In this document: in pieces, positions 36,201 to 46,900 of the stretch
Position numbering within the stretch: position 1 is the first letter of the stretch
How the letters are laid out: each line of letters opens with the position of its first letter
Assembly: GCA_022818135.1 (NCBI GenBank)
Contig: JAFMSR010000010.1
Location: 13,605,324-13,669,323 of the forward strand
Origin: Saxidomus purpurata
Lineage: Eukaryota; Mollusca; Bivalvia; Venerida; Veneridae
Direction: 5' to 3'
Length of the DNA: 64,000 nucleotides
Program-made: the position numbers and the translations under genes
Notes under the pieces: model-generated
Seen by the model: only the letters and a program-made list of their open reading frames with translations
The model's database searches: none
What the model was told of the DNA's origin: nothing

Positions 36201-39200
36201 TGCACTTCCTACCAATGTGCTATGTCAGTGTATTAAGTTTGAAGAAAATCCCTCAAGTACTTTTTGGAGTTATGCTCCGAATTTTTTTCAAGTAAATCTG
36301 ATAAAGGGAATAACTCTAAAAGTAGGCAAAGGTAGAGTTATTGTTCTTACACACTGCACTTCCTACCAACATGCTATGTCAGTGTATTAAGTTTGAAGAA
36401 AATCCCTCAAGTACTTTTGGAGTTATGCTCTGGACAAAACTTTTAAAGTAAATCTGATAAAGGGGAATAACTCTAAAAGTAGGCAAGGTAGAGTTATTGT
36501 TCTTGCACACTGCACTTCCTACCAAGCGCTATGTCAGTGTATTAAGTTTGAAGAAAATCCCTCAAGTACTTTTGGAGTTATGCTTTGGACAAGTAAATCT
36601 GATAAAGGGAATAACTCTAAAAGTAGGCAAAGTAGAGTTATTGTTCTTGCACACTGCACTTCCTACCAATATGCTATGTCAGTGTATTAAGTTTGAAGTA
36701 AATCCCTCAAGTACTTTTTGGAGTTATGCTCTGGACAAAACTTTTAAAGTAAATCTGATAAAGGGGAATAACTCTAAAAGTAGGCAAGGTAGAGTTCTTG
36801 TTCTTGCACACGCACTTCCTACCAACGTGCTATGTCAGTGTATTAAGTTTGAAGAAAATCCCTCAAGTACTTTTGGAGTAATGCTCGGACAAGTAAATCT
36901 GATAAAGGGGAATAACTCTAAAAGTAGGCAAGGTAGAGTTATTGTTCTTGCACACTGCACTTCCTACCAATGTGCTATGTCAGTGCATTAAGTTTGAAGT
37001 AAATCCCTCAAGTACTTTTAGAGTTATGCTCTGGACAAAGTTTTTCAAGTAAATCTGATAAAAGGGGAATAACTCTAAAAGTAGGCAAGGTAGAGTTATT
37101 GTTCTTACACACTGCACTTCCCCCAAATGTGCTCAGTGTATCAAGTTTGAAGAAAATCTCTCAAGTACTTTTGGAGTTATGCTCCGGACAAAATTGGGAT
37201 GGACGGACGGATGGACGATGACCATTTCTAATATTCCCTTTGCCTTCGGCGGGGGGATAAATAACGGCCGATAAGATTTGAGTTTACAATACACGGTTGC
37301 TATGGTGATGACACTTTCTACAGTCAATCTTTAACGACAGACAAAAGAAATTATGCAAACAAAAGAATTTCAATTTCTAGGTGTGAACTGTTGAACAAAA
37401 ATTTAGATTAAGGAAAATTATCATTCAAGTGTTTTAAAGCCTAGTTTACGCCCATATATATGGAGAGGCGCTTACTTTAGCCATTGCAATTATGAAGTAT
37501 CTTTTTGTACAGCGTCCCGTTTTACAAGCATTAAACAAGTTTATTAAATAATTTTACATTTTTCAATTAAAATGTTAATCTTTTCAGGTTGTTCTTAATT
37601 GAATCTTTTCTTTCTCAGTCCTATTAAGCCTCCTGCAGATCGTTAAGGACTGAAGCAGCATAAAAAAGAAAATAAATGTCCGTGTAACGACTCTGTCACA
37701 GAGAAAATGAAACCAAAAGTACAACAGACCTTACAGAGTAACGCTTAACTTCCCATGTAACTGTAAAGTTTAAGATGAGCTTATCCGATAAATTTGTTTT
37801 TTATATACACACTGAGCTCTGGTGACAAGTGAAAACAAATGACATGTCATAGCTGTACAGTAAATCAACCTTAATTACCTTCAGATCAGTCCCCTCGCAG
37901 TATGTCTGGAACACCTTGAACACCTGTGTAGCAAGGTCTCTCACAGGAAGCACCGCCAGGGCTCGAATCTTACGTGTCACCCTCGATTTCAATGCCTTCA
38001 ATGACAAATTCAATATAAAACTTGAGTGCTGGTAAATATACAAACTGATGTTTATTAGGCTCACAGATTAATAAATGATCAATAACATTTTTTTACAACT
38101 ATAACAAATTCTGATAAATACAGAATTTTTAGAAAACAAGAGGGCCATGAAGGCCCTATATCGCTCACCTGACTACCATTGGCTATAATACAAGGGCTCA
38201 AGATTCTAACATAATTCCTAGAGGTCCACTACACAATGCTAAGTAACATTCAAAATATCTATTCTCTGCCTGTCGGCCTTCTTGTTTTTTAAAGTTTTCC
38301 CTATAAGCCTATGTGAAATCAAGTCACTTCCCTCTCCCCCTCCCGGGAAGGGTTAATTTTGACCTGGGGGTCATGATTTGAACAATCCTGGTAGACGTCC
38401 AATAGGCATTTTTACATGCCAAATATCTAATCTCTAGGCCTTGTGGTTTCAGAGAAGATTATTTAAGTTTTTCCTATATAAGCCTATGCAAAACCAAGTG
38501 ACCCCCCCCCCCTGGGCGGGGTCAATTTGATCCAGGGGTCATGATTTAAACAATCTTGCTAGAGGTCCACTAGCAAATGCTACATGTCAAATATCTAAGC
38601 TCTAGGCCTTGTGGTTTCAGAGAAAAAGATTTTTTTAAGTTTTCCCTATATAAGCCTATGTGAAATCAAGTGACCCCCGGGCGGGGTCAATTTTGACCCG
38701 GGGTCATAATTTGAACAATATTGCTAGAGATCCACTAGCCAATGCTACATGCCAAATATCTAAGCTCTAGGCCTTGTGGTTTCTGAGAACAAGATTTTTA
38801 AAGTTTTTCCTATATAAGCCTATGTAAAACTAAGTGACTCCCCCAACAGGGTCAATTTTGACCCCGGGGATATAATTTGAACAATCTTGGTAGAGGTCCA
38901 CTAGCCAATGCTACATGCCAAATATCTAAGCTCTAGGCCTTGTGGTTTCAGAGAAGAAGATTTTTAAAGTTTTTCCTATATAAAGCCTATGCAAAACTAA
39001 GTGATTAGCCGCGTGGGGTCAATTTTGACCCGGGGGTCATAATTTGAACAATCTTGGTAGAGGTCCACTAGACAATGCTACATGCCAAATATCTAAGCTC
39101 TAGGCCTTGTGGTTTCAGAGAAGAAGATTTTTTAAGTTTTTCCTATTTGTTGCCATAGCAACCAGAGTTCTGCATGGAATGGAATTCTTTGAACAACTTT

Positions 39201-42200
39201 GATAGAGCTTCATGCAAGGAACATCCCTGCAAAGTCTCATCAACATTGGCCCAGTGGTTTCAGAGGAGATGTCGTTTGAAGGAAATGGTGGACGGACGCC
39301 GGACGGAATGCGATCCTAATAGCTCAGTCTGGCACTTTGTGCCAGGTGAGCTAAAAATAGGACCTGTCAATTGAAAATATTTCATACATGAGTTATAGAT
39401 TACCAAAATACTTTACCATAATGCAGCAACATGAAACAACAGCGGAACTGGTTGCAAAGGCAGAATCACTGCCCCGTTAATGTCTAAAAATTCTCAGGGA
39501 TCAGTCTCAAACCCACAAACCCTGATTGACTGTGCATGTTTTGCTTTGCAACTGTCAAATGATGAACCAGAGCTCTTTGACTTGCTTATGAGAAAGAGTT
39601 TTTTGACCTCACCATTTTATTATGAAACCACTGTTAAGTTAAATCTTATAAATACATTTGAAAGTTAAAAGTCCAATTATCAATTGAAAAACTCACATAC
39701 AGGATACACAATTTACACACACTGTGTTTTTTTTATTCTAAAACAATACTGACATATGTTTTTGTTAATTCCTCACAAAAAGCATTGTCAAACAGAGTTC
39801 CTAATTACGCCAGTAAAACATCTTTACTTCCAAAGTGCTCCTGGGCCTTTAAAAATGCAATTTGGTGGTTATTCACAGTAAATATGACAATACTGTTTTT
39901 GGGACTGCTGTTATTTTGACAAAAGAAACAGGTTAATAGTTACCTGTATAACTGGAAGAACAAAGGCAAGTGTTTTACCACTGCCTGTAGGTGCTGACAC
40001 ACACAGATCACTTGGCCTGTACCCGGCCCTACCTACATGGAAACCTGTGAGGCTGGACTCCAGCAAGGCCGGAATAACCTGTCTCTGAACTAAAGTAGAA
40101 GAAATGGAATTAATTATCAGCATGAAATTCCAATGCATAACAATTTTTCATATTCAAAATGTGTATTAGTTAGTAAATTTAAAAATAAAGTTTGTTAAAA
40201 TGGACCTTCAGTTTTAAATTTTACGGTGAGGTGATGGTTGAACATCTAGGGCATCTTGTGTTTGACACTGATCTGGTAACATTGCTAATCTCCGAAGCCA
40301 CAGTAGAGACTACAGTTGGTATTGAAAGTTAATAGGTGCCATTCCCCGAATCAAGCCTTCTCCATATAATTAATTGAGTGTAAGCTAATATGTTTTCTTT
40401 TTACCCTTTTATTACACAGAAAACACAACAGGCCTTAATTTTTATAACTAAATTTCTACTCTTTGCAAAACAGTTGAATACCGCCATGCTTAAACTAGAC
40501 TTTTGAATTATCTACTGTAAGAAATAATGCTACAATAGAATTATATGTATGTGCTGAAGGAAATTTAACTAACAGAATAACTATCAGTGTAGACCATGAT
40601 CAGTCTGCAAGTACAAGCATTCAGACAGTCAACACTGGTCACAAGGGCCTATCATATATCAGTCTGTAGCAGGCTTAGAAGATAAGAACCCACTGAATTA
40701 CCTGGGAAAAAATGGGTAATGCCATTGTTTCCGAGTTTAGCCGCCAAACATCTGTCAAGACCTGCCATTTCCGATACTGGTAACTTATCACTGTTCAAGT
40801 CTGATGATATAACACTTGGTTTAGATAACCACTCCGGTAACACCCTTTGCACCTAAAATAGTTAATAATATTTTAAATTTGAAGTATGACAAGTAAATAT
40901 TTCCTGAAATGTTAAAGTCTTACATGTATCTAGGTAAAGGAGGAACAAAACTATGTAGTGACTGTCAGTCTACGAACAATGTCCCTATCAAGTTTGATAC
41001 CTCTATGCCAAAGCGTTCTGAAGTTATTGAGCAGAAACCGTTTTTAGTGTACATTATTTTTATAAGTTAGAATTTTGTCTAAATCAGTAAACTTCTAAAT
41101 ATTGTCACCTCAGATTCAACAGGATTTTGGTCTTACATATTTTCTGAAATCTTCCTTTATTAACTGTACATAACAAACCACTGCCTTTAATTGGCTACTA
41201 TTATACTGTGAAATTTGTATTTTAGAATGTGATTTACAGTTACATACTGTCTTACCTTTTCAAGTTTGGATGGACGGACATTTCCTATTACAGTAAATCC
41301 TCCAATTTCACTCTCCTTTGCTTTGCCTACAAATGTTAATTTTTTATCGCTATCTTTATCTTCATCATGTTTCTTCTCTTTTCTATGTTCTAAGCCTTCA
41401 TCATCAATCTCAATGTCAGCATCATCTGTCTGTTCCTTTAGAGACAAACTCAAATCACCCTTAGTATCACTATCATTGTCTTCTTTCTGAATAACATCAC
41501 GTTTAGTTTTAACATCATCTAAATGTTTATTCTTGTGCTTCTTGTGCTTTTTATGTTTCTCTTTCTTGACATTTGTTTCACTGCCTTCTACCTGCAAGTC
41601 TTCTTTAATTTTCTTGCCTGGTGATTCAGACTCTCTCTCATTATCTATACTTGTCTCTGATAATTCTCGCTTTCTTTTTTTCTTTTTCTTTTTTACAATT
41701 TCAAAACTGTCATCATCACCAACTTTGTCTTCTTGTATTATTTCTGTATCTTCAGTAAAACTGTCTGAGTTGTGTTTATTTTTCTTCAATTTCTTATGCT
41801 CTTTTCCATCTTCATTTGCATCACCTTCATCAACAGGTTTTAATGAACTGTCTTCTTTATGTGTAGGTGAGGTTTCACTTTTCACATCTTTTGTAATACT
41901 TCTTTTTCTAGCTTTTGCTTCTTCTTGTAACCGTTTAAGTATATCAGAGGCATCTTTCCTGTCTTTGACTGGTGCTTCATCCTCTTCTCCCAGGTACCTT
42001 AAAATTATCACTAAGGTTGTTAAAGTAGCTTGTATGATAATACCAGTTACATTGTTTATATGCCAAAATACCAAAAATGCTTCAATGACTCTACTATAGC
42101 TATCACTGGAAAGGATTAATACCCCCACTTATGCACTGGTTACTTTGGCACTAAGGTACTCTATGGTACTGTAATATACTGGAGTTACAGACACTCAGAC

Positions 42201-43874
42201 CATAAACATTTTGGACCAGACACTTTGGACCATTTTTATAGACATTTTTGACCATCTTTGTAATCATAAATTGTAGGAATGTAAATGAAAAATATTGATA
42301 TTAAAAAAAATAAAAAAACATAAAAAAATATGTTATTATTTTGAAGGTTTTTGTTTTTTATCACTTTTCACTATAGGTATATATCAACATTTTGACGAAA
42401 TATAAATACAAATCGCTATTATAAATGCATGTCATGTAAGATCATGTTAACAATTTTTTTAATTCATTGTAAAACAAAAGATTTTCCCGTTGTGTTTAAA
42501 TTCCACTATATTATGATTTAAGTAGGAAATATGTTCAAACATGTTTCAGTTATTTCCTTAACTGTCCTGCTTTGTGTCTGTTGGTGTTTTGATACATTGT
42601 AGCAGGTGTCAGTTGTGAAAATTACTACCATAAGTTGCAAACATTGTAACAAGGTGTTGTTCCAATAATTGACACCTTCAATCACTGTCTGGCACCTTTA
42701 AACTTAAGATCGTTGTGTACACAAATTTTTTCACAAATGTAACACCTTAGATTTAGAAGTATCCTGTTAGCGTAAATGTCACTTAATAATTATCTGGGTA
42801 GGATTTTAAGTAATGTGTTCAAAATACAATATCAAAAGTAAAGCTATAAAATATAAATAAATTACTCTATTTAAAATCCAAATAGCCAGCAGAAATTTTT
42901 ACCAAGAGTTTTCAGCTTTTTTGCAAGCTTTGATCGCCAGGGCTAGGATCTAAATAGCCTAATCTATTTGGCGATGCAGCATGTTCAGCATGACCACTTT
43001 CACAGATCTGATAATTTATAACTGTCACACCTTTACGCCTAATTTTAATGTGCTCTATAATAAGTGGAAAGTTAAGTTTCAATATTGGGTACAGCTGGCC
43101 CATAAGATACAATTTACCTAGTTCAAATAACAATTTTCAGCTATACAATGAAGAATTAAATATAACTTTAAATGAAAACCTAAAGGTTTATGAAAAATCT
43201 TACCACTAAACATGCTAAAAAATAATCTAAATGTTTAAACCTACACATGCAATTTTACATATATGCTGTTTATTTTCATATTTCATTGATTGATGCGGGT
43301 GTGCAGATAGGTAAATGTAACTTGGAATTGTAATAGCATCATTTTTAAACTTAATGCTATCACGTTAAATCGCAAATACATTAAAATATTGGATTAGAAT
43401 TATTGCGTTTATAAGTGCCCAAAAAATTCTGTTGGGGATGTGTACACAGCTATTTGCACATCATAGTAGAAGGCGGACACTCTAAAATGTTAACCTGTAA
43501 AATTTGTCTTCGTAGTGGAAGTAGTGAGAGTCTATAGTATAATGTAGCTATGAAAAAAGACATACTGTACTGAATTCAGAACAACTTCAGTCACTAAGGT
43601 CTAAACACAGTACCCGGCGAATATCGGGATAATGGCATCCAGTGATATGAAACAAATACACCAGCGAGATGAAACGTATAGCCCTGTAGAGTAACATGTC
43701 TAATTTTGTCAAATTGATCTTTAAAGTTAAAGTTGACTGTTACTGTATCCATCTTCCAACTTCAACTTATCTGTCCATCAGCTGACACTGAACTATAATG
43801 TAGCTATGAAAAAAGACATACTGTACTGAATTCAGATCAACTTCAGTTTACCTTTGAACAGCAAATAACGACAT
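27202..43874 (-). CDS. DDX51: DDX51-like DEAD-box ATP-dependent RNA helicase
   Basis: Fifteen coding exons on the minus strand, all GT-AG: 43852-43874 (ATG), 41256-41997, 40702-40852, 39944-40089, 37879-37995, 35141-35202, 34865-34973, 34028-34162, 33144-33381, 31896-31981, 31073-31188, 30187-30303, 29214-29381, 27765-27899 and 27202-27273 (TGA). The total is about 804 residues once two extra bases in exon 13 are discounted. Motifs in order: [10 protein letters not shown] (about 337-345), Ia PVRDLA, Ib ATPGRL, II DEAD (453-456), III SAT (502-504), [15 protein letters not shown] (689-693), and IGRTARAG from motif VI. DDX51 (yeast Dbp6) acts in the nucleolus in 60S ribosomal subunit assembly. 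Exon 2 encodes a long Lys/Glu/Asp-rich N-terminal region, making this longer than the 666-residue human protein. Exon 13 carries a stop codon and frame break in motif VI (see findings). Confidence 0.93.
28093..28918. mobile_element. Tandem-array element in DDX51 intron 13
   Basis: About four units of 144-157 bp are marked by AGTCAGTGTGACTGGATCATGG-like phrases at about 28317, 28461, 28618 and 28774. The left end has a CCCCCCCCCACC run; the right end has CCCCTGACGC..GGCGGGGGTGGGG, a hairpin-capable terminus. An AGAACGGAG stretch may be a decayed ACGG tract. The copy is more degenerate than the others. Confidence 0.6.
29525..30055 (+). mobile_element. Degraded copy of the 38-kb tandem-array family
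   Basis: It opens with AACAAGATGGCCCTGACC (compare ACAAGAGGGCCATGAAGG at 38136) and carries about two units with AGAGGTCCACT, GGTCAATTTTGACTT and TTTGAACA(A/G)TCTTGGT. It lies in DDX51 intron 12 and ends without a clear terminal hairpin. Confidence 0.7.
31683..31795 (+). repeat. Dispersed repeat, partner of 4245-4440
   Basis: ATCATGATCTGCACT, TATTCAGTCAGCAAATTTTC and ACAATTAATGG follow the order of the first copy. It is a short fragment in DDX51 intron 10. Confidence 0.55.
32333..32525 (+). repeat. 34-bp tandem repeat, six copies
   Basis: Units beginning AGGTGAAGTACAATAAGAAA start at 32333, 32368, 32402, 32436, 32470 and 32504; the last is partial. Units two to five are almost identical, so the array is young or recently homogenised. 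It lies in DDX51 intron 9. Confidence 0.9.
33572..33810 (-). mobile_element. tRNA-derived SINE, same family as 54178-54410
   Basis: Read on the minus strand, an A-box-like TGGTTGAGTTGTTAA is followed by a B-box-like GGGTTTGCATCCT. The body contains TGTGAGAAAGTTGGCAGTTTC, shared with 54178-54410, and both end at GTTAAAC. It lies in DDX51 intron 8. Sequence drift shows an old insertion. Confidence 0.7.
35241..35399 (+). mobile_element. SINE, 5'-truncated, same family as 55795-55975
   Basis: A B-box-like GCTTCGAGCCCCACTG is followed by the body CCAGTACTGGTTT, GAAGCGGACTCGAGAGTGAC and an AATCAAGCTAA..TAAATT..TATAAACTAA tail, all shared with 55795-55975. Imperfect flanking repeats (AAACAGAAAAC / AAACAGAAACA) may be the target duplication. 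It lies in DDX51 intron 5. Confidence 0.75.
35811..35847. repeat. Perfect 14-bp hairpin beside a TAGGGATGGCAAC motif
   Basis: TATCCGAATATTCG (35811-35824) and CGAATATTCGGATA (35834-35847) pair exactly. Just upstream is TTAGGGATGGCAAC, which resembles the ends of hAT-type elements. No second end was found. Confidence 0.5.
35933..37258. mobile_element. Tandem-array element, ~150-bp unit, in DDX51 intron 5
   Basis: It starts with ACAAGAGCC and a small hairpin. ATCCCCCCGCC (35958-35968) and GGCGGGGGGAT (37248-37258) are perfect inverted repeats. Seven units of 144-156 bp are marked by (T/C)GCACTTCCTACC near 36201, 36355, 36511, 36655, 36811, 36956 and 37112. A TGGACGGACGGATGGACG tract precedes the right end. 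ORFs running through the units are by-products of the repeat. Confidence 0.85.
38136..39352. mobile_element. Tandem-array element, ~167-bp unit, in DDX51 intron 4
   Basis: It starts with ACAAGAGGGCCATGAAGGCC (internal hairpin AGGGCC/GGCCCT), then GCTCACCTG, matched by CAGGTGAGC at the right end. CTCTAGGCC recurs at 38432, 38600, 38765, 38931 and 39098 (period 165-168 bp). A TGGACGGACGCCGGACGG tract is followed by a nested terminal hairpin at 39321-39352: AGCTCA..TGAGCT outside, CTGGCAC-TTT-GTGCCAG inside. Other copies are at 1722-1800, 29525-30055 and 54431-55490. Confidence 0.87.
42129..43537. other. 5' part of DDX51 intron 1
   Basis: Long AT-rich intron sequence. No exon, RNA gene or clear element recognised. 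Confidence 0.4.
43538..43847 (+). repeat. 54-bp direct repeat pair near DDX51 exon 1
   Basis: The segments 43538-43591 and 43794-43847 (TATAATGTAGCTATGAAAAA ... AACTTCAGT) match with about one difference, 256 bp apart. The second copy ends just before the splice donor of DDX51 exon 1 (43850-43851). This suggests a local duplication or insertion in intron 1. Confidence 0.8.
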
Positions 43875-43990
43875 TTTAAACGCCCTGAGGTCTCGAATAT
43901 TCTTGGAACAGCTGTTTATAAATCAGTGCATGTTGTTTGCACCATGGGCGCAGACATATTGGATTTCAAAACGAGGCACTTCCGTAAAAT
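43875..43990. promoter_or_regulatory. Shared head-to-head promoter of DDX51 and FICD
   Basis: Only 116 bp separate the two start codons, which point away from each other, so both 5' UTRs and the core promoter must sit here or overlap the first exons. No TATA box is seen, as is usual for bidirectional housekeeping promoters. GAATATTCTTGGAA at 43895-43908 resembles a heat-shock element, though the third GAA is one base off spacing. An E-box CAGCTG follows. Start sites cannot be set from sequence. Confidence 0.65.
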
Positions 43991-43994
43991 ATGA
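43944..43994 (+). CDS. Upstream ORF of FICD, 16 codons
   Basis: ATG at 43944 in a strong start context (CACCATGG) opens a 16-codon frame. It ends in TGA at 43992-43994, which overlaps the FICD start at 43991-43993 as ATGA. If the mRNA starts upstream of 43944, ribosomes would meet this ORF first, and FICD would depend on leaky scanning or reinitiation. Whether the transcript includes it is not known. Confidence 0.4.
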   Translation: MGADILDFKTRHFRKI

Positions 43995-46900
43995 CCAATC
44001 CTAGCCTGCCGAATTCGCTTCCGGCTAATGTGACCTTCAACTTTGAGTTTGACAACATGATAACGTGTAGAAAGAAACTGCCATCTGTCAGTTTGTCTAT
44101 GGCTCCAATGGAGCCAGTGTTTAAAAAACTATCACAGAACAAAATGTCCATTTTGTTTCTTCTTTTAATTCTCCTACTGTCAGGACTGTCACTTGCCTAT
44201 TTTATGTCATATTTTCCTGTCATCCTGGTTTCGATTTTAGAAGGAAAACCTCGGATTACGTCATCAGAAGTTCTGACAACTTCAGGAACGTCTCTTGTGA
44301 AGCGGTCGAGACAGCAGACGGTCCCACAGAATTCAGGTTCATAACATTTCTTTTGCAATGGCTCTTAAAACAAAAACCCCACTAAATATGGTAGTTTGTC
44401 ATGAATCGGTCAGTTAATAACATCCTGTCAATGTTTCTATTTCCAGGGTACAGTACACTGAAATCAGTCAATGTTTCTATTTCTGAATGTTTGAACTTTC
44501 TATTTCCAAGGTACAGTATACTGATGTATACTTATACTGGTATATTTCTTTCGTGAAACAAGTTCTTACAATGGTCTTGGATTAAGCACTTCCGAGTCCT
44601 GTCGATGGAAATAATTAACAAGGTCTTTCAAATACTATTTGGTACAAGACCTTGTAAAAGCGCACGCATTTAAACCTGAATTAATATGGCCTACATGGCA
44701 CTACCAGCATGGCATTTACAGGGATGAAATCATGAAGCCGTCTGATCTATCAGAAAAAGTGTCTCTCAATATAAGAATTTAAAAAAAAAAGTTCCCATAT
44801 ATATTGAACCTAAAAACATTATTTTATTTATAAAAATATCTATCCGATTAAACGTATCTGTTCATTTAGAAATTCTCATTTGACCAGTTTCCAATCATAC
44901 CAGTTGTCACAACGTTATCATACGCGTAAAATCGTCAGAATGGGAATAATGTCATTTAACAAGATGATCAAAATTAAGCAGTTATCAAAATTTCATTTTC
45001 AAAGATAAGTACTTTCAAAAATCTACATTAGTACATGTGTCACTGAAATTGCTTGCAAAATATGTCACAATTCAAGTGTTGTGTAATCATTAAAAATGAT
45101 GTCTAAATGGAGCTGGACGGATATTCAAAACAGACACTTGTTCTGTCTGGAAAAGTTATTGGGAAAGGAATTTACATTTTAGAGAAGTAAAAGTTCATAG
45201 ATTTAAATAATTTATGATACTTTAACTTTTCATGATAAAATTATTTTGGAAACTTGTACATGTACCTTGAGTTATTAACATTAATTAGAGCTGAACTTAT
45301 GGGCCCCAAATTTGGTAATATGTAAAAGAAAATGGTATCTTAAGCATTGAAAGAGGGATAGAAACTACATTTAAATGTGAATGACTTTTGGTTCAAGCAC
45401 GTTTAAGAATATAACATAAAACCTGGAATTTATGTCGGAAAATTACACATATTACTCCAGTACATGTTATACTAAAAATTTGTAATATAACAAGTTAATA
45501 CACTTAAAATAATGTCCTGGCTTAACTTGAATGGAACAATTATTCAATACCAATTCACACAATTGTTGCCCTATACAATAAGGGTGTGTCATGGACTACC
45601 CTAGGAATGACATCGAAGGTCAAGATTGCATGTAGGGATCAAAATATGATATTTAAAGGTCCAGACAAGAAGATTTTTAAGTTTTACTATACTTTCTATT
45701 GGACATATAGTCCTCCTTGGGTCCAGGTTTTTAAGTCTAAAGGTACAGTACATCTGAAATCAGTTATCTCGTTTGAATCTCAACTGGATTTTCTGGTCCC
45801 GATTTTTCCATCATGTAAACAACTACGGATATCTCGATTTGTTTATCTAATTTTTGGTATATTTCCACATTTTTGAACAACTATAATTTCCTCTATTTGA
45901 CATAGGATATCTTGGAATGACATTTAGCACTCTGCCAAACAAGGTGTGAAAAGCAATGTCAGATGTGGAATTAATATGCCTAATTTGACTGCTGTCAGAT
46001 GGCAATTAAAGGGATGAAACCATGAACCATCATGATCGTTGACGACCCAAAATTAGTTATCTCACTGCAAAAGGTGTAATAGACAAACAGGTCACATATG
46101 TATTGAATTAAATGAGAAAATTTATTTTCATTTATAAAAAGACAAGAAATGAACGATCTCTGTCAATTAGAAATACATGTTCATACTGTAAATTCTGTAA
46201 CAGATAACATTCATGTTTAAAACAACTTAGAGTCATTTTGGAGCGGAAGACATGGATTTGTCCAACTATCTACTTGCAATGGAAGGGCCCAATTTTTAAC
46301 CGGATGATAACTGGATTGGCAAACTGAATTGTTGGCCATACCACAAGGGGAATCAATCTTTGGCATCGGGGATGGCAACATGAATCTCCTAGGAAATTGG
46401 CTGATTTAAAGGTCAAGATTTACATGTAGGGACAATCAAAATATGGTAGTTAAAGTAAACATCTTATCAAGAAGATTCTTTCTCCCCCCCCCCCCCCCCC
46501 CCCCCCCCCAAGTTTTACTATGCGACATTTTTCCAACTGTTAGCCATATGTCACTCGACTTATTTGGTCCAAGGATTTTAGAGTCTAAAGGATATATGTT
46601 TCTTGTCTGTGCTTCAAGATGAGAACGACTGATTTTGAGATAATGTTACAGTTGTTGTCCATACCACATTGGTGTCATGCACAAGTCAAGGGGGATAGCT
46701 CAAGGGTCAAGGTCACACTTATGGCTCAAGCTTGTAATTAAGGGTTACGTTCTGGTATTTTGTGTCTGGGCTGCAACTTCTACATGTACATGCAGAGACT
46801 AATTTTGAAATGACTTCATGCAGTTGTTACTGAGACCTTGCCTGCTAGAGGTCACATTTCAGGGTGCCTGGAAGGATTTTTTGGGAAAACTTGAGCCAAA

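Noticed and set aside
36497..36991. 164-codon ORF on the + strand
   Set aside because: It is read-through of ~150-bp tandem units; the protein repeats only because the DNA does.
41533..42099. 188-codon + strand ORF rich in Ser, Phe and Leu
   Set aside because: It is antisense to the Lys/Glu-rich DDX51 exon 2, which explains its length and composition.
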